A program made the translations under genes and the position numbers. 64,000 bases of DNA, taken from positions 12,033,001 to 12,097,000 of the forward strand of contig OY997594.1 in the NCBI GenBank assembly GCA_963921825.1, in the 5' to 3' direction. The DNA is from Erodium maritimum (Eukaryota; Streptophyta; Magnoliopsida; Geraniales; Geraniaceae). Each line of letters starts with the position of its first letter. Position 1 is the first letter of the stretch. The notes beneath the pieces were generated by a model that made no database searches, had not been told where the DNA came from, and was given only the letters and a program-made list of their open reading frames with translations. Positions 12,501 through 24,444 of this stretch are shown in pieces.

Positions 12501-15500
12501 TAGAAGTGTTAAATACTAATATACAACTTCTTACAGAACCCAATAAGATGAAGATGTTGGGAGAGGAGAGATAGTATTAACTATGAAGATCCAAAATATG
12601 TTCCCCTACAAAAAAATAAAGAATGCATTCCAAAATCAAATTGCATTCCCGTAATAAAATCTTATTTTTGTGTTTTCTGAAAGCTGCTGTGACAAGGTAC
12701 AATTAGATGTAACACCAGCAGGTCGCAACAGAGAGCTACTACATCTGACTGACAAACCAGAGAACCATCCATGATCCTCCACTACCTGGTTCCCTCTCCC
12801 AGCACCAAGGTAAATAACTTAATCCATTGTCAGACAACCAAGGGTAAGGCACATAAGTGGCAACAAGAAACAACAGCCACATCATCCAGTTAGATACAAA
12901 CAGCAAAGTTTTACTATTACCAATTATCAAAAATTGAAAACCCATAGCATTACGAACACTGGTATGGGGTATAACTCAACAATTATAAATATTAAAATTT
13001 TGATCAATACAAAACCCCTTCCCCATTGCATTTTATCAACAAGATTATTCCTTTGAACCCAATCCCGCTGCACACAGAAAAAAATGTTTCAGATGTTTGC
13101 CTCATAACTGTCATTACCAAGAGTTTGCCTTTCCAACATCTCCCAGGTATGGTAAAATTAAAAGTACGCATTAAAATTCATTTAGCAGGCTGCAATATTT
13201 TGAACCTGAGTACAAGTATTATAATATCACATAACTAAGGTACAGCTCACCAGAAACTCGACAACTATAAGTATTATCATCCTCATCGGCAACAAATTGG
13301 TTAGCATCCATTAACCAGGTATGAACCTATCCAAGAATGACAAGAGAGATATTATATCAAAAGAGAACCTACACTAGAAATGAAAAGTCCGGCAAATAGT
13401 AATTCCGATAAACATACTATTCAGTTCCAAAGTGAACAGGAAATAGACTAACTAAATTTAGACACCTAAACATAGGTAAGTATAATTTAGTAGTTTATAG
13501 CATCCATGATCTTTATAAAGGACAGCTAGCTACTGTATACTATACTAGAAAGCCACATTGACATACAATATATCATCAAAGAACGAAAAACATAGATGCA
13601 TAGTTAACTTACGATGGTTAAAATTAGATCCAACCAGTTCTGGAAGTAGAGTTTTAAGGCATTAACATAGTGGATGAGATAGAACAAATCAAGTTTGAAT
13701 TAGTTTATTACTTCAAAAAAAATCTGGTCAGTCCCTAAAGTGAGCTTTTAGATTGATTGCATCAACAAACTTTTATTGTGCTCAACAGACCAAGCCACAG
13801 TAGATAAAGTAAGAATATATGTTCATGATGCAAAGAACTCCAAAACAAAACAAACATGAAAAGAAGGTTGAATTAGAGATAAGCGATAATACTATGCAGA
13901 CGATATAGATGACTGGTAGGTATCAGAATGATATTGATTAATTTCATTTCATAGAATACTTATGAAAAATGAAGAAATCTAGAAATATGTAACCACCAAA
14001 GCAACAACCATATATTATAATATGTGGAAAAAAATGTGCAGAGCAACAAACAATATAAAAATGTACCTGGTGCTCAGTCATTTGCAAAAAGGCTATCGTG
14101 TAATAAACCAACTCATTGACATTACTGGCAACAACCTGCAAGATCATATTGGAGATGGTATACAAAATAATATAGATAGAAAGCCATGAAAGCAGAAAAT
14201 GAAAGATGACACTCCAGACTGTGCACCTTAACCAGCTTTGCGCTGCCGACCACCGTCAATAGAAACTCAAACAACTGTACAATCAATATAAATATGTATG
14301 AGTAGCAACTTAAAAAGCCAATAATATGCTTAACGTGCACTTCACAAGATACCAACTATATGAGCGCAATTCAAATAATTTCTAATATGGATCCATGTAT
14401 ATGACTTGAAGAACATGTAATGTCCCATAAAAATTATCAGCTTGATATAATGAAAATGATATATTTTGTACATGAAAAAGAGATGAGAAGTAGGAGGTTA
14501 AGCAAAAATGTATACACGGGAAATGTATTAAGCAAAAGTGGATATTACTCTAATGGTAGCCAAAAGTCAAGGAACCTCATGGAAAGAACATGTAACAAAC
14601 TTCGTAGAGAATATATACACGTCACAACAACAGAACATAGACTCAAATCCAACTCTTGATAACATATAAAATGCTAGGGATTTTAATTTAACTTCATGAA
14701 GCTATGTAAAAGGGTAGCCTAATTAACAAGGCTTCAGTATTGCAGGGTCTAGGACTGAGGGTAATCAAGGTATATGCTAAATAAAAAATGTGTAATCTAC
14801 AAATACCATAGATATAATTACCTGTATGACAAAGGATTCAAGGCTTTTCTCGGCACCATCTGAATCATATCTTCCCTCATAGGAATCGTCAGTGCCTTCG
14901 ATTGAAGATTGCACATACACTCTTAAAGATGATGTGAAAGTTTGCCACAATGGCCCCACGACAGCTGTAACAACTAAAGTTGTTAAGGATATGATAAATG
15001 TGATTTCAATACGCAGAAATTGAATTTAGAGGATGTAGGCCAGAACCATTGAGGCAAAGAGGGAAACAAACTTACCCACAAATTCATTTTCAGCAAGACT
15101 AGGGAAATTCTGAACAAACTGATTCAAACACTTCAGAACCTATAGATGAAAGTGAATTTCACGAATCATTGCAGTTCCTGATTCACAAGTAAAAGAGGAC
15201 TTGCATATATAGGGTGGAAGTTTCTTATATATAAATAATGAACCAACCTCCATTCTATTGCTCCAATCATCAGGATCTTCAGATTGCACGGGATGTTCTA
15301 AGATAATAGAAAACTGGTCCATCCAAGGCTTAAGCATGGATGACATCAAAGTGCTGGTTTCTGTCTGAACACAGTATACATCGGTTAATTTATCAAGGAA
15401 GAAGCTGCTGAACCCATTCCAGAACCATGCTTAATTAAAATTGGTTGTCAATCATTACCTTGTACACTCCACTCATTGCCCCCAACACAGAAGTACATGA

Positions 15501-18500
15501 ATAAACTATTGAAAGGGCTTTTGCACGTAAATATTTATCATAAATCTGCATGAACAATACCAAATTATCAAGTACATTGTATACAATGAAATAAAATGTA
15601 ATGACCAAAAAAGTAGAGGAAAAATAACCTGAGGAGACGAAACAATTGTATGCAAGCATGGAAACAAAACCGGCACTAGCGTTGGCACCACTGAATCATC
15701 CAAATCCCCAGAAAGAAGAGCCAAACACCTTAGAGCTCCGTGCACTGCAAAATTTAAGAACAGAGGTTGGATTGATGTTATGGGCCTTACGGACCGTAAT
15801 GGGATGGGATAAGCCCACCACAAATGGAATAGAAGTCGCGCGCGCAAGCAAGAGGGAATAGGAGTCGGCGGCTGAAATAGTTATTTCCTTTTATTAGTTT
15901 TCTTATTTTACAAGTGTATTAGGATTTGGAAACCTAGTTGGCAATTAATGTTATTAGGAATCGGGAAACCTCTCTGGTTATAAATACCAGAGAGTCTTAT
16001 GAATAAATCAGACTTGAATAATAAGAATATTTTGGTCTCTCCGAAGGTCTTTGAGTTCCCTTTATATCGAGCTCATAATTCTACACAATTGGGAGGAGGA
16101 AGAACAAGGATTCGCCCCAGCGAAGCCTTGATCTGAAGTCTTACCAGGGTCCCATAACGAGATCCATTCGTGAGGCACATAACAATTGACACAAAAAATA
16201 AGTTGAATGTCACGCAGCTTCGATGTTTAATAAGAAAGAAAATCCACGAGTAGCTTCAATAATAAATCCAAGAATTCTTCCCCATGTTATATATGCACTA
16301 GATTGTAATTGGACTTGGACATCTAAGAAAATACAGACAAGACAATAATGAATAAATATGGCCACTAAAATAAACTATTGACAGTAACCAGTGATTTGTG
16401 CAAACACGCTATGCTATAGGTAACGGGATTCGGAATGTCTAAGAAAAATGAATGTCGCTGAATTAACAACATGGGCAATAGATACTAAAACTAAATTTCT
16501 AACGTTATAGATCCTGACACTGACTTCTCTAAAAATCACATACTAGACATTTTCCTATAGATAATTAATATTTTCCCTAGATACTATAACTTTTTGTACT
16601 TCCATTCAAGATGTAAAATTGAAATGTCAATCAAATAGAATTGATTTGTACCTGATATTCTCAAACTTTTTGCCTCAACCAAATCCAGTTCACGAAGTTT
16701 GATTTAAAAACAAAGATACAATTACCATCAATCTAACTAACCAATATTGGAGACCATAGACATTGAACTTGGCTAAGTTTATATGCACCTATTAGTGAAA
16801 CATATACAAAAGGTTCTTAATGATTTTTAATATGAAAAAAGAACAGATTTTTTTTTTGATGAAAAAAAAGAACAGATTTAATGGAAGATGAACATACTGG
16901 GAATTACCTCCATTCATATTGTTTTGATTATTAATCAACTTCAGAAGGAATGGTAATAAGTCAGGCCAATCCTCAGGCCAATCATAGACAGCAATAGATG
17001 CCACAGCCATACTAACTGCCGTGCAGATTTTTCTATTAGAGTCATCCAAGGACAACAAGAGAAGACTGCGTATAACTGCCTGTTATTGAATCAACAGCAT
17101 GATTAAATGTGTGTACAATTGTATAAGCAACAAATTTTAACATCAGAGACAGTGAAATTAAACAGAAATCTGAAACATCTTACATTAGAGTTGACACAAC
17201 ATAGCACACTAATTTAACATTCCCGGTGCTCTTAAACCATCATTGTGAAAACATTGTCATGCATGGGTACCAAATAATTCTGCACGACATGGATGAACAT
17301 CATGCATTGTTGTTCCAGAGGACAAACAAAGTCTGAGTGTTCAATCTCAAAACAAAATACTAATCAACTACCACGTGATGGGAGGTAGAGACCTTGAGGA
17401 ATAACCACAAGGCCACTACTGATTACCATTGAAGCCAGTTCAAAAGGATTTTCCTCAGTACATAGGAATGTGGATCTAGTACAGACACAAGAACAGTAGC
17501 AATATTTGATATACATGTTTCACATCATTAAGTGCAAGTATTCAGGCAACAACTATCATCAAATTTCAATTTCCCAATTGTCACCCAAAAAATCGTTTTT
17601 CAACATTACACTACTTACCCACCCATCACTGGAGACTGTAGTCAACAATTTTGTACATCGATTAGTGGGCGTCTTGCCTTGAACCTTGAGCCTAGAACCT
17701 CAACTGAAGGTATCGGGGCAATAATTTCTTTACAGTGATCAAGTAAGGTTTCAACAAAATATAATCAACCTAAAAACACCCTCCGAATACACTGAAGGTA
17801 TCGATATTTTAATGAAATGATGATTGGGTGAACCACTTTTCGACATAACATTCTCATGCAATAAAATCAACATGATTTATTGCATTATACTAAGAATGGA
17901 TGCAACCTCGAAAACTACACTTAAATTAATCCACAAACTAGTATTGGAAGCAGTAAAGTACAGAATACCACAAAAATCTTAAGGGGTTTGGTATCATATA
18001 GACATAGAATTTGCAACATTCTGTTCAAAAACGAAATTGAACAAGGTTAAGCTATTATGTTCCACATGCAATCAGGAACTGAAGTTGGGTCTACAAGGTC
18101 TGGCTGTCATTCAGACTTCAGCAGATTTTGGATTAAGACATGACCATAGACTATTAGACTTCAATGACTCTATACATGCAATGGAAACCAACTCCAACAA
18201 AGAACTTCTAATTTTCCAAAAGGCAATGAAAAGTATCCAAGTAGGAAAAATACAATACAAGATTAGCCAATGACGAGCTACTTACCTTTTCTTCAGTTCC
18301 GACAAGAGGATGTTCAAATGACTCTTCGTCCTCCTGCCAATGTTTCTTAATGAACTGCTTCAGAAGGACAGCAGCTAGGTAGAAAAGATTGTTAAGTCTT
18401 ACAGGACAGCAAAGAAGCTTCAGCAGTGCATAGTTCCAATTCTCATTATCTAATGCAATATGGAAGTTCATGCATCAAATGCACTTATCCAATTGCATAA

Positions 18501-18999
18501 GCATTGTACTCAAATTGACATATATGATACAAGTAAGACCCAATGTGACAAAAAGGATATCTGGCGCAGTCCGAAGGGAAGCTCCTTGTTTGATGCAACC
18601 TTGGACAGTGCGGCTCCAAAACCTTGAGCAATCAAAATGCAAATTTTACAAACAGAAACGCACCAGCGATTTACTTAGTAAAACAAAAAGCTAGTGAGCA
18701 CCAGAACAAATTTCTAAATCAAAACACTGAAGTGATCGGTCTCTAGCAGACAAAGACAAAGAAAAATTGGCTACAGAATCAGATTCCAACATTTCAAGGC
18801 AGGGAAATCATAAATCTTAAGAAATCTCGAATCGTTTGTATAATTTGGGAAGAGTAACGAAGAGAGGACCTGGTTGGAGAGAGGCTTGGTGAAGTGAAGC
18901 TTCAGCGAAGGATCGGACATCGTGGTTGGGATCGAGAGTGGCCGTCAAGCAGTTGAGCAGCCATTGCTGATCCTGATCGACCGAATTCACATTTGCCAT
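6538..18999 (-). CDS. IPO9: Importin-9-type importin-beta (karyopherin), 33 exons
   Basis: The spliced minus-strand gene encodes 1029 aa and keeps one frame through all 33 exons. Early exons are 18870-18999, 18561-18622, 18286-18378, 16908-17079, 15629-15744, 15459-15545 and 15248-15364. The last are 7218-7283, 7015-7146, 6837-6893, 6684-6764 and 6538-6588. The protein closely follows the plant importin-9 (ARM/HEAT-repeat) family: an N-terminal importin-beta region over the first 130 residues, HEAT repeats throughout, and two acidic stretches near the C-terminus (exons 29 to 31). Family members carry cargo such as histones and ribosomal proteins into the nucleus; cargo here is inferred. Length matches the family, about 1020 aa. 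Intron 2 is AT-AC and intron 22 is GC-AG; the others I checked are GT-AG. Intron 4 holds a solo-LTR-like insertion. The 6072 to 6537 flank is 3' UTR or spacer. Confidence 0.93.
9424..9551 (-). other. GC-AG intron (intron 22) of the importin-9 gene
   Basis: On the minus strand the exon ends AAG and the intron starts GCAAGT, then ends TGTACAG. Using a GT at a nearby position would break the frame. The spliced reading LLK followed by SAPSEVVK matches the conserved family sequence. A strong AAG|GCAAGT match is usual for GC-AG donors spliced by the U2 machinery. Confidence 0.85.
15776..16184. mobile_element. Solo-LTR-like insertion in importin-9 intron 4
   Basis: A 409-bp segment begins TGTTATGGGCC and ends GCACATAACA, and is flanked by the 5-mer ATTGA on both sides (15771-15775 and 16185-16189). 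TG...CA ends plus a 5-bp duplication are the LTR retrotransposon signature, so recombination to a solo LTR is the simplest reading. The two ends are also inverted repeats over about 16 bp with two mismatches, longer than most LTR termini. A small TIR element or TRIM cannot be excluded. The splice sites around it look untouched. Confidence 0.6.
18379..18560 (-). other. U12-type AT-AC intron (intron 2) of the importin-9 gene
   Basis: On the minus strand this 182-bp intron starts ATATCCTTTTTG, a perfect match to the U12 donor ATATCCTTT, and ends TTTTCTAC. A CTTAAC branch-site core lies about 13 nt before the terminal AC, the spacing U12 introns require, and there is no long polypyrimidine tract. 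Splicing here joins GLRQ to LAAVLLKQF in phase 0, exactly as expected for the family. A GT-AG alternative gives a broken frame. Confidence 0.9.
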
Positions 19000-19146
19000 G
19001 AAAAGTTCCTCTGTGAATTTTCCCGCTCAGAAATGGAGATGCCGAGAGAGGAGCATCGGTTTTCAAGTGGTTGTTGGTTGGGGGATTTTATAGAGGAGAG
19101 GCGAATTCAAGGTCCGGAGACAGGGGACGGAGATTTAACTAATTTT

Positions 19147-19245
19147 TAGGGTTTTGGATGTACCAAACGGTAATTTCACATGCCTTCATGGGCTCTAGAC
19201 ACCTCAGGCCCATTCTTCATGGGCTCTAGATAGCTCAGGCCCATC
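19147..19245 (-). promoter_or_regulatory. Importin-9 promoter: telo-box and duplicated site II motifs
   Basis: Reading away from the importin ATG (18999) there is a telo-box (AAACCCTA on the minus strand, 19147-19154). It is followed by two near-identical 31-bp units (from 19184 and 19215), each with a TGGGCT and a GGCCCA core. Site II (TGGGCY) cores with a telo-box are a known combination in plant genes tied to growth and ribosome production, read by TCP factors. The function is inferred from motif content. Confidence 0.55.
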
Positions 19246-19795
19246 AATAGAAAACACGATCCTTTCCAGTTTTCTTTGTCTGCCACAGAGGTGCAAAACT
19301 ATAAAGAGAAATTGAGATGTTGTTCCTTTCCGCTACACTGTTCAACATCTTCATTGCCATGTTTTTGACTCAGATGGGTAGCAATCAATGTAAAAGCCTT
19401 ACAATACAAGACAACAAAGTCAAGCAAAACTACAAAAACCATACTCGAAATTGACCCAGCACAAGTTGAGCCTTAAGTGTGATCCGAAGCTTCATCAACA
19501 CTAATGTGTTCAAGTCGGTCCAGTCCAGACAAGTTTTTGAATCGGGACAGGCGCCAAAGAATCGTCCTTAAAGTAAAAGCGCGTACTAGGCTTCAATATC
19601 TATAACTTTCGTTTTGTAGGTCTACTTTGGACCAACACAGATGGGCACAGCCTTAATCCCGATGAAAGAGCACATTCTTATTGTCTTGTCCCTAATCATC
19701 TAATGAAGTAAATAAATACAGTGGTTAATTAATCAATAATACAGAATAAATGTGACTTGATACCAAAAACACGAACATGAACATGGGTTTTGAAT
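19246..19795. other. Intergenic spacer between the importin-9 and DUF740-like genes
   Basis: No convincing ORF or repeat is seen. The right part is probably the 3' UTR of the minus-strand gene that ends at 19796, and the left part belongs to the importin-9 upstream region. Confidence 0.4.
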
Positions 19796-21157
19796 TCATC
19801 GATAGCAAGGATTGAAAGTGACGACGTCTTCATCTTTCTTCCTTGCACTTCTCGAATTGGGATGGTTTTTGAAGATCCAGCCCCAGCCTTTGAAGCTCTT
19901 CCTGCTCCTCTTTATCCCTCTGTCGCTCACCGTGATCCGGCACGACGCGTTCCCGGTGGTCCCGTACATCCGGTCTCTCCCCAACGACCGGTCGTTTTCG
20001 TGGTCGTGGTCATATTGACCGCCACGCATGCTCCCGAAAGCCGACAGGGTCTTGACGGCGGAGTACTCTGTTCTGGACTCTGTTGCCGAGTTCGAGAAGT
20101 CGAATTTCAAGTCTATGAAGCCCGAATCGGAGCAGAAATCGCTCTCCTTTAGCGAAAAGATCCGGCGGGTCGCTACATTGGAGGTGGGATCGAGCTCGGT
20201 TTGATTGGGTTTTCGATCGTGATCGTCGAAACCGCTCTTTCTTGGTTCAGCTTCGCTGTTGTAGCTGAAGCTGCTCTTTCTCGGCTCTGCTTCGCTGTTG
20301 TGGCTGAAACCGCTTCTCCTTGGCTCTGCTTCGCTGTTATAGCCGAAGCTACTCTTCCTCGGCTCTGCTTCACTGTTGTAGCTGAAGCAGCTCTTTCTGG
20401 GCTCTGCTTCACTGTTGTAGCCGTAGCCGCTCCTTCTTGGCTCTGCTTCGCTGAACCCGCTTCTTCTGCCTGAGTCAATTGCCATGCCTACATTGACGCC
20501 GGAGCTCCTGGCGGCTGAAATCGAGCTCCTGGCGGCGGAAACGGGCAAGTAATCGCCGGGGCCGTCTTCGGAGTTGTAAAGGTTGCTTCCCCTGAAGCTG
20601 CAGAGAGACCTGGACCTGGATACACCCATGTAATCGACAAGCCACATCTCGCTCTTCTCATCATCGCAGCCACCGGCGACACTCCTCTCGCCGCCAGCTT
20701 TCTCTCTCTTCTTCCTGAAAAGCTTGCCGATCTTCCATAACCCGCCGCTCTTCTTGATCTCCACGCAGCTGCTGCTGCTCCTCTTGAGCACCACCACCTG
20801 CTCCGTCTTCTCCGGGCAGTTCTTGACCGGCTTCGAGTGCGCGAGCGATTCGGGCTTCTCGTTCTCGATCAGGAAGGACATCCGGCCGACGCTCCCGACC
20901 TCGCCGGCGCAGGAATTGCGATTGGAAGCGGAGGAGATCGAGATCTCGGAGCAGGAGCAGGACGAGAGACGCTGCTCGCCGCAATCGGAGCAGATTAGCT
21001 TGAGCAGGCGGTCCCGGAGACAGTAGGGGCAAACGCCCACCGGAGAGGCGGAGGGATGTTTCTTGCACGGAACGCCTGACGAAGAGCTGTAGAAATTGTT
21101 AGCACCCGAGAATAGATCGCCCCCGTACGTTTCCAGAGCTTTTCCTCTGTCTCTCAT
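19796..21157 (-). CDS. DUF740/OCTOPUS-like plant protein with Cys-rich N-terminus
   Basis: This is an intronless ORF of 453 aa. The open frame extends upstream to 21214 but that codon is TTG, so I use the first in-frame ATG (21157). Residues 31 to 69 carry a Cys/His-rich block (CKKHP...GVCPYCL, then CSDCG and CSCS) as in the plant DUF740 group related to OCTOPUS, a polarly localised plasma-membrane regulator of phloem development. A Ser-rich motif and a basic stretch follow. Residues 235 to 310 are six repeats of a 13-residue unit with core NSEAEPRKS. The C-terminus is Arg/Lys-rich and contains a KGWGW motif. Subfamily assignment is by motif memory, and its molecular role is not known to me. 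No lesion is seen. Confidence 0.75.
   Translation of the reverse strand: MRDRGKALETYGGDLFSGANNFYSSSSGVPCKKHPSASPVGVCPYCLRDRLLKLICSDCGEQRLSSCSCSEISISSASNRNSCAGEVGSVGRMSFLIENEKPESLAHSKPVKNCPEKTEQVVVLKRSSSSCVEIKKSGGLWKIGKLFRKKREKAGGERSVAGGCDDEKSEMWLVDYMGVSRSRSLCSFRGSNLYNSEDGPGDYLPVSAARSSISAARSSGVNVGMAIDSGRRSGFSEAEPRRSGYGYNSEAEPRKSCFSYNSEAEPRKSSFGYNSEAEPRRSGFSHNSEAEPRKSSFSYNSEAEPRKSGFDDHDRKPNQTELDPTSNVATRRIFSLKESDFCSDSGFIDLKFDFSNSATESRTEYSAVKTLSAFGSMRGGQYDHDHENDRSLGRDRMYGTTGNASCRITVSDRGIKRSRKSFKGWGWIFKNHPNSRSARKKDEDVVTFNPCYR
20228..20455 (-). repeat. Coding minisatellite, 39-bp unit, about 6 copies
   Basis: Six consecutive 39-bp units keep the reading frame of the DUF740-like gene and encode 13-aa repeats around SEAEPR(K/R)S. 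Units differ by a few bases, mostly at the third codon position and at the aromatic residues between cores. The copy number may vary between individuals because units of this kind slip or recombine. Confidence 0.92.
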
Positions 21158-21355
21158 GGCGGTTGATTTCGTGAGGTTGTTGAAGAAGACGATGTTTGGG
21201 GATTTAGAGGACAACCCAGAAATGGTACGATGAGGGAATGTAGAGTGGAGTGAACAAAATTGGATTTTGAATCAATATTGGCAAGGATGCGTCACATTTA
21301 CGTTAGCTTTCCTTAAAACAGGGGATTGTGGGGATGGAAAAAACAGTGGCTGCGA

Positions 21356-21396
21356 GAAAAGAAAAGAAAAGAAAGGAAAAGAAAAGAAAAGAAAAG
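21356..21396. repeat. (GAAAA)n microsatellite
   Basis: About eight GAAAA-type units lie roughly 200 bp upstream of the DUF740-like ATG, probably in its promoter or 5' UTR. One unit is interrupted. Confidence 0.85.
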
Positions 21397-21399
21397 CAG

Positions 21400-24038
21400 A
21401 GGAAGAGAGCACTGGCATTAAGCTACCGAGGTCCTGCTGCGGGTATTATTGTGTAGGGAAGCGAATTGAGAAAGTGCAGCGGTGGTGTATGTGTTCTAAT
21501 TACTATCTTATCCCTCATCACTATAAACAACATCATAATCTCAAAGGACCCACTCTGGAAAAACGGGCCTTGATCATCTGGTTTGTGCGAACCTCATCAA
21601 TGTTTCATCCATTTTGTCAACTAGTTTTACTCATTTGTTGACTTCTTTCTTGCTCCTACACCCATGAGATATTATGTTATGAGATACAAATTTCAAGACA
21701 AGTATATTGAATCAATCAATCTAATAAATATTTTATCTTCTTCAAACATGATCCGCAAATCTTTCTTAATATGGAATCATATTTTAGCTAGAGAAGAGCA
21801 ACAATCAGTTATTCATGACAAATACAAAAATATATTTTGATTTTTGTCTTAAAAACTAACTTGTAGTCATATTCGTCCACACATACATCTGGTAGAAGAT
21901 CAATATCATACGTGTTCATTTTTTTGCCAAAGTCATAATAACCTGATTCTTCAAAATTCGATGGTGCACAAAATAAAAATATAATACAAGTGAATCAATG
22001 ATTCCTCAAAAATAATGACGGTAATCTATTTTTCCATTACACAAATATATATAAGTTATCTCTAGTCTCCAACCTGTTAATAATAAGTATCATCTAGTGA
22101 TAAAAATAAACCTCGCCAGTTTGTGACCATTCATCATATTTCCCAAAGGATGCCCTATACTACCTATACTGTAAAAGCTTCCGCTGTAAAAAAAGACACA
22201 ATTCCTGTCCTCCCGCGTCTCTGGTACTACTGGGGCATTCCACCTAATTGGATCCACGACCTTCAATATCTTGTTGAGTGGGTCTAGTTACCTGCTCTTC
22301 GATTATGTGCCCACATATAGGCATTTGTCCGAAAAGCCTTGATCTTTCGAAGAACCAGAGTCGGAATCAAGTAGTGTAGAGGATATGTTGCTGGGTGTCT
22401 ACGAGATTTAAGGGGGAAATTCTCCAACATAGAAGACTCTACAACGTTATCAATTTGTTATGTAGCACCGCAATACCAACTGAACTATTGTCGTTCACAA
22501 CGGTCCCATGATTATGGGAACCACTTATCAAAACTGAATAGGATTTTCTTTGGGAATTCGTAATTTGAGGATATGTAGTCTTGCATGTTTTCCCCACAAC
22601 CTCGCCATTTTCAGGAAATAAAGTCACTTTGATCGAGAAAGAATAATCCCCGAGCTTAAGACTCACCACATCAGTACCTGAGTCTGCGGTGTGGATACAG
22701 TAGAGGCTTCGTACATTCGAAGCTATATCAGTTTTGTTCTACATATCAAATAAGTAGCTTATTCATTTTATCATTGATTCTAATGCAATAAATTGTTTTA
22801 GGATCAAATATTTTATTCCGTTGCGAACATGTGATGTTTTTCGATCCTTCATAAATGACCGGATGGACGTTTATTTTGTCGAGTTCTGATTTCGATTACT
22901 CCAATCCTAACAACGGTTAATATTGATAAATTTGTCCGATTCGGGTGATCTTTGCTCCCTCCTAATTCTAGCCTTTTGCTTTTGGTTTCTCATAATGGGG
23001 TGGGAGGGGATGAACGGACGGAAACACATAAAACGAGCATGGATGAAAAACCCATATACATTCATTAGTTCGTCCACTTGGTTTCGCATGGTGTCATGAT
23101 GCTTGGGACAATAGCGTACACTGTGTCTGACTTCATTAGATCTTGAGCACGTGTCTGTCTCGCCGACAGATCTCACCTTCTCCATTTGATTGGACGGCCG
23201 TGATGTGAGGTTTCAACAAGACACACACCATGGACGATCATGGTATGGTCCAGAACCAGGGGAGAGACGTCGAACATGTCTCATGTGTCGAGTGGAGCTT
23301 GGTTGGAGACGACGGTAGATCAAAATTTCGTGTGTCACTGCGTTGACGTGTCGTGGTGGACTTATTATTATTTGGCTTTCCCCTGTGTTTGCTTGTAATA
23401 ATTCTGGGCGTTTTCTTGATGCATTTGCCTACTCACATCAATCTTATTCACATGTGTCCATTGGTGACTCACACTTGTGCCTCTAATTACCCAACAAATT
23501 AATCAACATTATGGTTATTTTTGGGCCAACACCAGATTTTCATCCTCTCAACTCTCAACACAATTCATATGTCGCTTTCAACTTTCAAGCATCAATGTGA
23601 TAGCATTTCTTATTAATCAATTCATATTGAGTTAATGATTTACTAGAGTTCAAATATTAGACATTAAAACAAGATTGATAGTTTGTAATCAATCAAACAA
23701 ATCATAAGAACATTCGTGGGGTCTAAAACCATGGTTGAATCGACCAATTTTTTTGTGGAAAATATATGAAGTTTTGGTGACGTTTTTTTTTCTTTCTCTC
23801 TCTCTATCAATTTCTCTATTCTAGCGTTGATGATATTGTTGACGCTTTTGTCTGTCTCATCATTTCTTTTATTCTCTTTATCTTTCTTGTCTAGCCACTT
23901 ATCGATTCTAGTCAGAATCGTCCGATAAAATCTGATCTTCACATATAACTATGAATCGTTCTTGTCGAACTCGACCCCTACGGTGGATGCTCTCTAATAG
24001 ACAATCCTCTTATGCACAAGTGTTTTGAAAACTTAATT
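21400..24038. other. Long intergenic region without a recognised gene
   Basis: The sequence is AT-rich. A minus-strand ORF of 76 codons (22439-22669) and one of 92 codons (22907-23185) have no motif I recognise. A GGTGGATGCTC-type end at about 23979 resembles the terminus of the Harbinger-like MITEs elsewhere in the window and may be a relic. Nothing else is supported. Confidence 0.3.
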
Positions 24039-24441
24039 GAACCATCTACAATTAAGTCGGTCGCTGGCGGAGAGACGCTAGCGGGGACAATTAAAATATT
24101 ATTTTTGGGCCTCACCACCAGCCCAAAAGCCCATGACCCTGCAATGCTAAAATATTAGTCGACTATCGGCAGCTGTCTATTAGATTAAAATAATATTAAA
24201 TATACACATTTATTATTAAAAAAACACAACACGTGTCGCCAACGCCTTGGGGTCTGCCAGCGCCATACCACGTGTCCATTTCCAACGGTCGGCGTTGCGT
24301 TCGAGGCCACAACGCCAGTGCGTGCTGGCGGCGAGCTCAACGGCTCTATTCCCCTCCAGCACTGAATCTGTTGCTCCTCGCCAGCTCTCCGTCGCTGACT
24401 ACTCACCGTCAACAACTTCTCGACTAGTACCGTGGATGCTC
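24039..24441. mobile_element. Probable Harbinger/Tourist-like MITE, degraded left end
   Basis: The right end reads CCGTGGATGCTC followed by TAA, matching the right terminus of the MITE at 57120-57428. The left end is less clear: GAACCATCTACAA at 24039 looks like a decayed GAGCATCCACAA. The interior shares CTGGCGG-type GC-rich text with the other MITE. No coding capacity is present. The left boundary is uncertain. Confidence 0.5.
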
Positions 24442-24444
24442 TAA

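Noticed and set aside
18374..18378. GT-AG acceptor (CTAG) for importin intron 2
   Set aside because: The AG lies four bases inside the family-conserved exon start and no GT donor restores the frame. The AT-AC pair fits exactly.
20173..20478. Alternative repetitive frames over the minisatellite on both strands
   Set aside because: A 39-bp array opens several frames at once. Only the DUF740-like frame continues into non-repeat family text.
21158..21214. N-terminal extension of the DUF740-like protein
   Set aside because: The codon at 21214 is TTG, not ATG. The first in-frame ATG is at 21157.
22439..23185. Two minus-strand ORFs of 76 and 92 codons
   Set aside because: No domain, no splice context and no upstream signal were seen. 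They are compatible with chance frames.
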